The notes under the pieces: generated by a model
What the model saw: the letters and a program-made list of their open reading frames with translations, nothing else
What the model was told of the DNA's origin: nothing
Databases searched by the model: none
Source of the DNA: Lentinus brumalis
Taxonomy: Eukaryota; Basidiomycota; Agaricomycetes; Polyporales; Polyporaceae
Length of the DNA: 64,000 nt
Reading direction: 5' to 3'
NCBI GenBank assembly: GCA_001792895.1
Contig: MARA01000030.1
Span: 124,001 to 188,000 of the forward strand
Program-made: the position numbers and the translations under genes
Part shown: in pieces, positions 55,301-64,000 of the stretch
How the letters are laid out: each line of letters begins with the position of its first letter
Numbering within the stretch: the first letter of the stretch is position 1

Positions 55301-55624
55301 CTGACGCGCTTCGAGACCGAGGAGGAGGTGATCCGGCTGGCAAACGACACGTCCGTGGGGCTGGCGGGATACTTCTTCTCGCGGGACGTTGGGCGGGTGT
55401 GGCGCGTTGCGGAGGCGCTGGAGGTGGGCATGGTGGGCACGAACACGGGTGTGATCAGCCAGGCGGTCATTCCGTTTGGAGGCGTGAAGGAGAGCGGGCT
55501 TGGTGAGTCTTACGCGTCGTCTGCGACAGTGCGAAGGAGGGCTGACGAGGTGTTAGGTCGCGAGGGCGGACATGGGATCGAGGAGTACATGAACGTGAAG
55601 TTCATTGCGTTTGGCGGCTTGTGA
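52314..55624 (+). pseudogene. Succinate-semialdehyde dehydrogenase, copy 5 (one frameshift)
   Basis: It has the same exon architecture as copy 3: presequence ATG at 52314, inner ATG at 52410, microexons at 54030-54036 and 54290-54296, intron 2 long form (52753-53724, 972 nt, with the hairpin), stop at 55622-55624. One base is missing in exon 13 near 54803 (gttcatcg to gttatcg), inside the segment following the catalytic Glu, so the frame is lost before the catalytic Cys. The rest, including exon 15 (404 nt), is open. The start codon lies only 23 bp from the upstream 1.5-kb insertion. Homology with the other units stops right after the stop codon. Confidence 0.9.
53164..53196. repeat. Perfect hairpin in SSADH copy 5 intron 2, loop inverted relative to copy 2
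   Basis: Arms are identical to 20909-20941, but the 3-nt loop is ggt instead of acc, its reverse complement. Confidence 0.8.
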
Positions 55625-57283
55625 GGCCGAAAGATGTGGTGGACGTTGTGGTGCGACGCGTGTAGTTTTACTGACGGCTGATTCTGAATCCTGATGTAGC
55701 GATACTGACACCTAACAAGCGAAGTTTCTGCGAGAATCTAGGACGAGGACGACCTCGGGTGGGAGGCCGGTCTTCTCTCGCGGCTTGCAGTGTCATCCGA
55801 TGAGTCTCTGGGTACTTGTCGACTGTCCTTGTCACGCAAGTACCTACTTGTCTCCAGTATGGCTGGATCCATCGGTAGACCGCATCAATCCCGCTAATTG
55901 GGTACCCCTTCAATCCTTTGATGGAGGGATTTCCAGCACTTCCGTTAGGCTCAACTCCTGTCATGGTTATGATACGTCGTTGAGTTTGCGCGTCTTTAGT
56001 ATTGGAAACTCATCATTCGAGGTGTATACTTCCCACAAGGCTGAGTCCGTCCTCCCCTCATCCAATACTTGCTTCGCATGCCACTGTGAGCCTCCCTGCG
56101 TGCATCAGGATTGGTCGAAGTCCACCCGCGCCTCATTTATTGTCGATGCTTTCGCCTCCACACTGACATTTCGAAAGGTTGGAGGACGGTTGGTTTTCAC
56201 CTCGCCTGCTAGCTCGTCAAGTTCGAGGTCACGTCGCCTTCCTCCGACAAGCCGCATCGCTACGCTCGCCGGTGTCGCAGGAGGAGCAGCTGGTGACATA
56301 CTCCGCTCCTCTATCCGTGACAACCCTTCCCTGAAGTCTGAGAAGTCGTCACCGGAACAGGGTTCTATCGTCGTATAGCCCGGTTCTCGAACGCCACCTG
56401 CTGATGACAGATACGTAGAGTACATGCATTCACAGACGACATAGGCCAAGTAATGACACTACGAGCAATGGCGGTATATATCCCCGGACCCCAAGAATCC
56501 CCATCCTGCGCGCGTCCGAGTGCGGGCTGACGAAGGAGCCTGGAGGAGTGCGTGCGTGTGCCGCAAGGCTCAGAATGAGTTGGTCCTGTAAGAGCCAAAA
56601 CCACGAAGGCCGCGACACCGGACTGTTGCAGTGACCCCGCTCAGCTTGCCCTTAGGGTGAATCCGAATGTCTACTGGAGCACTTACCACTGGTCCGGTTA
56701 TTTCCCCTCTGGCACATGAAGTCCCCTCGGAATTGCATGTGCGCAGTCTCTAGAGATGAGGCGGCGAACGGCGGAGATAATAGATATGTCATATCTGCAA
56801 CAGTTGCAGGACACCTCATCCCGTAGTACACATCCTGGAGCACGCACTTCTGTAATAGTAACTTCAATTCGCAATCTGCGCCGTCTCCATTGACATTCTC
56901 GACGAAGCCCGGGTCTCAGTGTTATATGTATGTAAGCTAACACTCTGACCTTCCAGCGCAGTCCACGAAAGGAAGGTTACAGATAGCCAGAGTCCCTGAG
57001 ACGCAAAAGGAATGTAGCCACAAAGCCAGGTACACGAGAAAACGGACCATATGAAGCACACTCAGACATAGTCATGAAGACCGCAGACATCCCGACACTG
57101 CCCAGGTCCCCGAGTCATCAGGTATCAGCCCTTCGAAACACGACCACACGAGTCCGACCGCACGCAGCCCCAGTCCGAGCCTAGTCCAGTCCCGAAGCGG
57201 CCTCCAGTCCCAAGTTGCCAGCGTTCCGCGTTCGAGTCGCAGTCGGCGAACGTCCGATCCATCGTCGAGTCTCGAAACCGCAG
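55625..57283. other. Array-flanking region, no confident gene
   Basis: Single-copy sequence. The minus-strand frame 56449-56105 (115 residues, with SGDDFSDFREGLSRIEERSM and RRRDLELDELAGEVK) has protein-like composition and could be the last exon of a gene. An antisense + frame 55785-56378 is equally long. No domain is recognised in either. Confidence 0.35.
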
Positions 57284-58296
57284 CTACCGCGCAGGCCCAA
57301 CCAGCAGTTTCATCTTCGAGAACCCATCCTGCACGCTCTCGCGCATGATCCCGCGGAACATATACTGCTCCCCCAGATAATCCACCCTCCGCACGCCCTG
57401 CGCATCCTCGAACGCCTGCGCGCTGGGATACGTCCTGCTTCGCCGCGTGTACGCCGCCGAGATCGTGTTCACCTGCCGCGCCGAGAGCCGCGCCCAGTCC
57501 GTCTGCGTGATCCGCCGCTGCAGCGTCCGGTAGATCGCCATGAGCACGTCGTACACCGTGATCGGCGCGTCCTCCGCCTCGCGCGGGGACACGCTCAGGA
57601 ACGGGGACCGCTCCCGCGAGCGCTCGCGCGACGTCGTGTGCGGCTCGAGCACGATCGGCCACTCCGGGATCAGCTCGCTCTTGATCGTCATCCGCCGCAC
57701 TGGGGGGTACGTCGCGGGCTCGAGGAGGTCGTCGAGCGTCAGCGGGGTCCCGCTCGTCTGGTTGTACGACGTGATCCGCTGCGGGCTGAACGTGTGGTAC
57801 GAGAGGTCGAAGAGCAGCTTCGGCCCCGCCATGCTCTCTCCGTCGAGCAGAGGGTGGATCTGGGGACGGTAGAGGCGGCGACCGGCTGAGGGCTCTGGAA
57901 AGCAGCGGGATGCAGCATAGTGGGGTACGTGACCCAGGCGGGAAGAGGGAGGCAGGTGTCCGAGCGTCGGCGTTGGTGCGTGAAGGCGGGCATCGGGGCT
58001 TGCCCAGGGAGGGGCATCACATGAGGGAGAGGGGTGACAAAGATGGGAGGGGACGGGAACGGTACCGGGTTTGGAGGAGGAGCGAGCCCTCCATGCCATG
58101 ACGGGCGTCGCTGACGGGTGAAAGGTGGCTCATCTTCCCAGCGCACGCGACGTTCAGGCTGAGGCCCAAAATGCGGCGAGCCAGGCAGAGTCACTGGCGG
58201 GATGAACGGCGAGATCTGTGGTGTGTTGTAGAACGGCGAGATGTAGGGTGTAGGATAGTAGAACTGCGTGCCGGGGTATGCGAAAGGTGCAGCCAT
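57284..58296 (-). CDS. DUF6699-like protein
   Basis: Two exons: 58296-57934 (363 nt) and 57859-57284 (576 nt including stop), joined by a 74-nt GT-AG phase-0 intron, giving 312 residues. The N-terminal half is Pro/Tyr-rich and low-complexity (MAAPFAYPGTQFYYPTPYIS). The C-terminal half begins IHPLLDGESM and contains LLFDLSYHTFSP, LLEPATYPPVRRMTI, ITVYDVLMAIYRTLQRRITQ and GVRRVDYLGEQYMFRG. This is the pattern of the DUF6699 domain, common and expanded in Agaricomycetes; its function is unknown. The ATG at 58296 was chosen because the Pro-rich region starts there; an upstream in-frame Met (58344) is possible. The strong antisense frames are shadows. Confidence 0.8.
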
Positions 58297-61200
58297 TGTT
58301 GCGTGAGATGGTGGGTGGTGTACAGGTGAGAAGGGCCAGACCAAGAGCGAACGGGCAGCTTTTATAAGTGTGTCGCAATACGATTATGGAATAGAGTTAC
58401 AGCCACAAGCGGACTCGGATAGAGGCACGGTACCGCTTCAGAGGTCTTCTATGTCGGCGAAAGGAGCGTATCCAGCGTCCCGACGTCCTGGAGCTTGCGA
58501 GTGGCCGACAGTACCAGGGCGGGAGGGCAGTGTGCTGCGCAGCGGGGCAGAAAATTCTGGAGAGGTGCACAGGAGCGGGCTGCCTGGAGGGATCGGTTTA
58601 TGTAGCGTTGTTCCCCGATTTCAAAGATCGCGACGGAGGCGCCTGCAAGATCATGACATCCCATCAGCAAATTGCAGGAAACAGACAACGCCGGGCGGTG
58701 ACAAAGCGCAACATTGAGCGGAGGGAGACATGCTGCTCAGCGCCGTCGAGCGGGAGGGCTTCAATCACCCGACGCAGAGATACATACAGATCAGCACTGC
58801 TCACCGTGATCGATGCACAGGGATCGCCCCGTAGTGACGACGCTAAGCCGAAGTAACTAGGTCGCGAAGGCAAAGCAATGTCGACGGACGCAGCTCCCTG
58901 CCAGAGAGATAAGCCGTGGATGTCGGACTGAGGAAGGAAGGGGACGGCACCGGTTGCTACTCAGCGTGGTGAACCATCAGCGCATTATGTACGGTTCGGA
59001 GCGCTGGCGCTTCTCCGCGACCTTGGACAGATCGTCGCACATCGTGAATTGGAAGTGGAACGTCGTCGGCACTTTTGCACAGGAGGGGAGAATGACAGGA
59101 ACGACCAACCGTCGTCGACAAAATCGGGGAACAAGGGAAGTCAGTTTTGCGCGCTGGCTTGTACAACGCGCCACTCCAAAGTGGCCATGGATACTCGAGC
59201 TCACCTACTCGCAAGTCGACCGCTGACACAGCTTAATCCTGCTATAGGCCGCAACCGGTCGTCGGGTGGACATGAATGCGGACAGGTGTTTCATCTGCAG
59301 TCTGAGATTCTGAGGAAAAAGTCGAGTGTTTGACTCGTCTTCCCTCGGACTGCCGCACTGCCGCAACTGCCCGGAGTAGCCGTCAGTGTCAGCTAACGAG
59401 ATACGGCCAGTAGCCCGTATTTACCTCATTGTTAACACATCGAGGGCTGTGGTCCTGAGACATAGCGCAAAAGTAGATGGGACGAGCATGATGACGAGAA
59501 GCAACCAAGACGGGCGGAGGAGCGCTCGCTACACACACAAGGTGGCAGTGCCCGGACAGCGGTCTCGTCGGTTACGGTGTCTCTTTCTACTTCCCGCATC
59601 CCCCTTGTTCTGCGCCAGCGGGAATCATCAGAACCGACTGCATGCGGCCAGCTTTTTTGCCTGATAGGCACTGGAATTGCTGACAGCCGCTATCCCACAG
59701 ACGGAGTTGACAATGTAGCTGCGAGGACATCGACGTCACGTCAAGTTCTGCCAGCCAGCATGTCAACGACAACGTCCAACGCGTGAGCGGAACTCTTGTA
59801 CTCTGACGTGGAAACCTGATTGTGGACTACCAACCAGCTAACCCTTGTAGTCAGTCCGCCACTCCTCGGTTTCGAGCGGCGCCCTTCGACATCCGAGCAA
59901 TACAATATCCAGGTTTGCCCTAGTCAAGGAACTTCATGGATACTAAACCACAACGCAATCGCTGCGTACACCGCCTTCCAGCGTGCAATCGTGGATAACG
60001 ACCACCCCTAGGACAATAGACCCCACTTTGCCACAGTGACCACTTCCGACGCGCCGCCGCCCGGTGCAGTATTCTCAGCGCTGGTAGCACCGATACATGG
60101 GATATCGCAACATCGCTCCAAGTAGCTTGCTTCAATGCTTGAAAAGGACGTCAATGCTCACGATCTGATATCAGGCTTTATTCCGTTCTGTGCTGAGCCT
60201 ATGAGCCTCGAGCCATGGATGCCTCTGGCTCTCGTGAGTACCCATCGGAGCTTCTGTCGTCCTCCGACTCCGGCCAAGTTCATCAGAAGACAAGTGAATG
60301 CCACGACACGGGTAAGCGCTTCGGGTCCAGTCCCAGTGGCACCGCTCTTGACGCATGGTGCAGCGCGTTGTGGCTCTTCGTAACTCCTTCCGAGTCGCCC
60401 AATCTAGTGCATTCATTGGCCAGCAGCTTCTCGCCGAAGTCGGAGACGGATCTTAGGTACGTCCATCGCTACTATGTATCGATATCATTGAACGGGAGCG
60501 ATAAACCTGTCGGTTAACCTCGCACAGCCTGTACCGTAGCAGACTCTCCCCGAGTTCGATGGGTCTAGTTAAGTCAGACCTTTTGAATCCTGGGGCTTGA
60601 AGCTTGAAGTTCCGAGGACGCGCTTCTTGTTTACGATATAACCACAAAGGTCCGAACACTGTGCCGCAGCTCCAAGGCGTCTTCGATGCTTCATCAAATC
60701 CTCTCGTTCTTTCTGGGCCCTCCAACGCGCCTCGGAATCGCCCCGGGAGGCACCTTGATGTGCCAACTCTTCGGGCAGCGTCAATTGTGGTCCAGAGTTC
60801 CCCCGGCTCGGACGTCTCGTGCTCGGATCTCTGAGTAAGTGCAGCCCGCGAATGCCAATCATAGACCAGATAACTGTTCTACGGCCCCTCTAGCGTCGAC
60901 TCCGGCAGATGAGGTGAGCATTGATTCCGTTGACAACACTCTCGCTATGAACGAGTCTCAATGTGCGTTCCAGTGCTTTCTCGCCATGTCGCGGTTGGCG
61001 TTGGAACGGGACGCCGCATTCAACACTGTGCATTGGTCTACCTGTCTTGCATGTCCGACGCCTAGGCCTCTACGGTACCACGATCCCCTGGATAGCCTCG
61101 CCGCTAGACTACTCCCTCGGGTCCTCCATGGCTGTACCTATGGTATAGCCATATCGGCGACTCCTTCTACGGTAATTTTCTACGAACGGTCGGACCACGC

Positions 61201-62489
61201 ATCCATACCCCTGTCTACCAGTGACTAGTGAAGCCTCCGTTCTGGGGACAATGGGCCCCTTGTACTGGAGTGAGTAAGTTCTCCAACCCATCCAATTCTT
61301 CGCGTATACATTCACTTACTACAGGTAGCGTCATATCATGGTCGGGCGCACTGCGCCGACGCTCTGCTCATGCCGCGGCGTTCCGACCATGGGCGCAACC
61401 CTGCGCGTTCATTCAGATTTCATACTGCCTTGACTCGTGGTTTCTGAATTTATTCTACTGGTGTGCGCTCGTCAGTCAGTAGCCCATCGAGATGACAACT
61501 TTCCCCGCACATCAATATTGCAGTTGAGTCCACCATAGGCTAAACCGGCCGATGCCGGCGGAGGCGCTCCGGCTACTCAAAACTCGCCAAGTCGCAGGTG
61601 GTAGTAACTTAGTAAGTAAGTAAGTACCATATACTTATCACGATGACCGACCCCTCTAGACTACGTATGCCTCCCATCATCCATCTCGAAGTGCGCCTGA
61701 TGGGCTATTCGAAGTTCTGATATGTATTGTGAGTTGACTTCCACATCGACGCATGCAGCCCATGGATTACTTACACCTCCCGCTACCTGCCCCGGGCGTA
61801 CTGCAGCGGGATCGTCGCTCAAGTTGTACAATAACGGATTTTTCTCTCCTTTCCTGAGGATAGAAGACCAATCCTCATATGCTCATGACTTTGAACGATC
61901 ATCATCTCCCGCGGTGACGTCGCCATCACTGTCAAAAACGACACACTTCCTACCCGCAGCGTGATGGATTCCCTTCAAGGCTGTGTCATCCCATCTTGCA
62001 AAGGTCCCGCGCGGCAACGACGTTGCCGCAGAAGTCACAGCGCACAGATCATCGCATGCGCAGGTGCTCTGTTCGAGCATCGATTGCTCCCGCTCACTCG
62101 GCGATAGACAGTCCATGAACAGAACAGATTGCAACCCAGCCCATGCAGTCACCGGTTCCCGCTGAACGGTGAGAGCACTCTGTTCCTCGTCAGTGTCGTC
62201 ACCCAGTTTGCGTAACCTCATTTTCTCATATCTCAGACATCTAACAGCTTCTGCCTGATGACGGGCGGTCAGACCGGTCAGGCACCCACGCTAATCACTG
62301 CAACAGTTCCCTCGGGGCACGCCCTCCGCGCGACCCATGTATACCGCCGGCTTCTGTTACTCCACCTCTCCAATCCTCCACTCACTCCCTAGGTTGAAAA
62401 TCCTCTATTTATCGCTGCCTTCGGTCATCGGCGTGCGGTTCGCTCGACAAGACCTAGGACGGCATGTCCGATCCGCAACTTGTGGATGA
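58297..62489. other. 4.2-kb region without a confident gene
   Basis: Open frames are short on both strands. The best protein-like pieces are 60862-60569 (-), with EARWRAQKEREDLMKHRRRL, and 60839-61228 (+). I recognise no domain in either. A tetranucleotide run (agta)4 lies at 61611-61626. Multi-exon genes with short exons could be missed here. Confidence 0.45.
61611..61626. repeat. Microsatellite (agta)4
   Basis: Four perfect copies of agta. Confidence 0.9.
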
Positions 62490-64000
62490 CACTACTCATG
62501 CGGTCCAATATGCCCTGGATGGATTTGGGATCAGCTCGTCGACGAGGTTGACGGCACGAGGCACGGTGCTGCAAAGGAGGGGCTGACGGTCTCTCTCGGG
62601 TTCTCTGGTGAGTGAGCAGTCCCTCCGTCGTTGTATCGGAGGCTGAATGCTCAGGATGATAGGCACCGGCATCACGGTCGTTGGGACCCTCGGTTCTTCG
62701 GACACCAATGGGCAGCCTCGTACATCGTACGCGATTGATGGCAGTGTGGTCAGCACCTACAACGCCCCCAACACGCCCTCCGGTCAGACGCACTACAACG
62801 TGACGTTCTTCTCGACGCGCAACCTGTCCCCAGGAGACCACGAGATTGTCATCACGAACCTCGACGGGACGAACCCCAACCACTACTGGCTGGACTACTT
62901 CCTTATTTACAAGTCACCTCCGGCGAACAGCGATCCGGTGCCTAGTAGCAAGCCGCCATCCCCACCTTCGAGCTCAGCGACCACAACCTCACACTCGTTT
63001 TCGTCCACAATCACTTCTAATCCACCGCAAATGCCTTCGCCGTCATCTACGGTGACAACGACCTCGTCGTCTTCCAGTCCCTCCCTGCCCGGCTCGGCTT
63101 CGGCTTCAAATTCGGATTCGGCCTCGGGGTCTAGCTCGAAGTCCTCTTCGACCACCATCTCAGGCTCGACTACGTCCTCGGCGTCTTCCACATTACCGAC
63201 TAGCTTGCAGGATACGATTGATCCCCTTCCGTTCCAAGTCTCGCAGACATCGGGGTCAGTTTTGGTATCCTCCACTGCGAACAGCACAACACCGCTAGCG
63301 ACGGTGGAAGCGAATGCCTCGCAGCCCGGCAAGGGCCACACCAATGTCGGCGCGATCGCAGGCGGTGTAGCTGGCGGCATCGCTCTGATCCTTCTCCTCG
63401 CGTTCATCTTCCTCTGGAGAAGGCGGCTCAGGAGGGCTCGCGAAGGTGCGCAACCGTCTTCTTCGAACTCGGTCACATAATAACGAACCCACTGCAGACA
63501 TCGAACCGTTCGGGTCAGCCTTACCGCAGACCCACGATGGGTTCTCCCCGCTGCCACCGAGGCGCAACGGTCATCCAGTCAAATCGCAAGAGATGTACTT
63601 CAACCAAATGGCCTTTGCATCCATGCAACCTCCAGCTGGTTGCGTTGCCGGGTCTTCGTATATCACGTCACTGTCATTCCCGGCGGACCCCGCCTTAGAG
63701 CACGCACAATATGCAGGACCCGATCTCGCGACTGGTGCCGGGCACGATGCCCCCAACCAACACTTCACCTCTCCCGGCGCCGATCCTTTCGCCACCACGA
63801 AGGCGCAAGACTCCACCGTATACGAGTCTTCGTCTCCTCCTTCAAGTTCTGCATCGTCCACCACCCGCCTAGTTCCCTCCCGCCGTCGGCCGGCATCTCC
63901 TCTGTCAGATACCGCTAGTCCGGTCACGTCCGGATCCGCCACCTCTCTTCTGTTACATACAGAGGTGGCCCGCACGCCCTGGTATTCCCCTCCGCAAGCT
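62490..64000 (+). CDS. Ser/Thr-rich single-pass membrane protein, 3' end beyond the window
   Basis: Visible exons: one ending at 62607 (frame open from 62490, ...KEGLTVSLGFS), intron 62608-62662 (55 nt); exon 62663-63445; intron 63446-63497 (52 nt, GTGCGC...CTGCAG); exon 63498 to the window edge, still open. The extracellular part has GTGITVVGTLGSSDTNGQP, TPSGQTHYNVTFFS and NPNHYWLDYFLIYKS, a beta-rich segment typical of basidiomycete cell-surface proteins. A Ser/Thr/Pro-rich stalk follows (about 62930-63330), then one hydrophobic membrane span (about 63346-63417) followed by WRRRLRRARE. The cytoplasmic tail (DIEPFGSALPQTHDGF...) is Pro/Ser-rich. The 5' exons, including a signal peptide, were not resolved. 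Translation without the last intron would stop at 63480 and miss the tail. Confidence 0.8.

Larger units (their letters stand above)
1..55624 (+). repeat. Tandem array of ~10.1-kb units, each ending in an SSADH gene
   Basis: Five head-to-tail SSADH 3' ends at 623, 23361, 33431, 43552 and 55624 give spacings of 22738, 10070, 10121 and 12072 bp. The first spacing shrinks to about 10.6 kb when the 12.1-kb nested retrotransposon is removed, and the last to about 10.5 kb when the 1.5-kb insert at 50756 is removed. All inter-SSADH segments align in the same order: post-stop spacer, minus-strand unknown gene, small + ORF, spacer, 317-bp internal duplication, upstream region, SSADH. Units differ by scattered substitutions and many 1-2 nt indels. 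The left end is open, so the array probably continues beyond the window. The right end is at the SSADH copy 5 stop codon. Confidence 0.95.

Noticed and set aside
1..55624. Repeat-induced point mutation (RIP) as cause of repeat divergence
   Set aside because: Differences between units are mostly 1-2 nt indels and mixed substitutions, the repeats stay GC-rich, and two units are near identical; no C-to-T signature is apparent.
57215..57889. 224-codon + strand frame at the DUF6699 locus
   Set aside because: Antisense to the two-exon DUF6699-like gene, whose exon lengths and motifs fit; the + frame is Arg/Pro-rich shadow.

Overview
The window is from a filamentous basidiomycete, most likely an Agaricomycete and possibly a polypore. 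The evidence is dense 50-59 nt GT-AG introns, a DUF6699-type gene, a Ser/Thr-rich single-pass membrane protein of a common basidiomycete type, and fungal LTR retrotransposons (one a chromovirus). The species call is inference. Many lines of the open-frame landscape are shadows, because the true genes are split into short exons.

Positions 1-55624 are a head-to-tail tandem array. Each unit of about 10.1 kb ends in a succinate-semialdehyde dehydrogenase (SSADH) gene on the + strand. Five SSADH copies end at 623 (cut by the window edge), 23361, 33431, 43552 and 55624. For copy 3 I could build a complete 16-exon model (1569 nt, 522 codons plus stop), including two 7-nt microexons and an N-terminal mitochondrial-type presequence. 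Copy 4 appears identical. Copies 2 and 5 carry 1-nt deletions. Between the SSADH genes each unit carries about 7.2 kb: a minus-strand two-exon gene of unknown function (broken differently in the copies), an 88-94 codon + strand ORF, weakly coding or noncoding sequence, a diverged 317-bp internal duplication with intron-like segments, and the SSADH upstream region. Homology ends at the stop codon of copy 5, which is the right edge of the array.

The first inter-SSADH segment is enlarged by a nested retrotransposon pair. A Ty1/copia element (3527-15666, minus strand, TSD gatag, 277-bp LTRs) carries in its gag a Ty3/gypsy chromovirus (8688-14919, minus strand, TSD caggg, 367/368-bp LTRs). Both LTR pairs are over 99% identical, so both insertions are recent. 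The three other units keep the corresponding empty copia site. Unit 5 has its own 1.5-kb insertion (50756-52290), which separates the SSADH copy 5 start codon from its upstream region.

To the right of the array (55625-64000) is apparently ordinary sequence with a DUF6699-like gene (57284-58296, minus) and a membrane protein gene running off the right edge (from about 62490, +). I see no confident gene in 58297-62489.

Functionally the window is about amplification of an enzyme of the GABA shunt (succinate semialdehyde to succinate), with the repeats colonised by mobile elements. Single-base deletions are frequent in both the array and the retroelements. Some must be real, because they are shared between units. 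Others may be uncorrected long-read errors.
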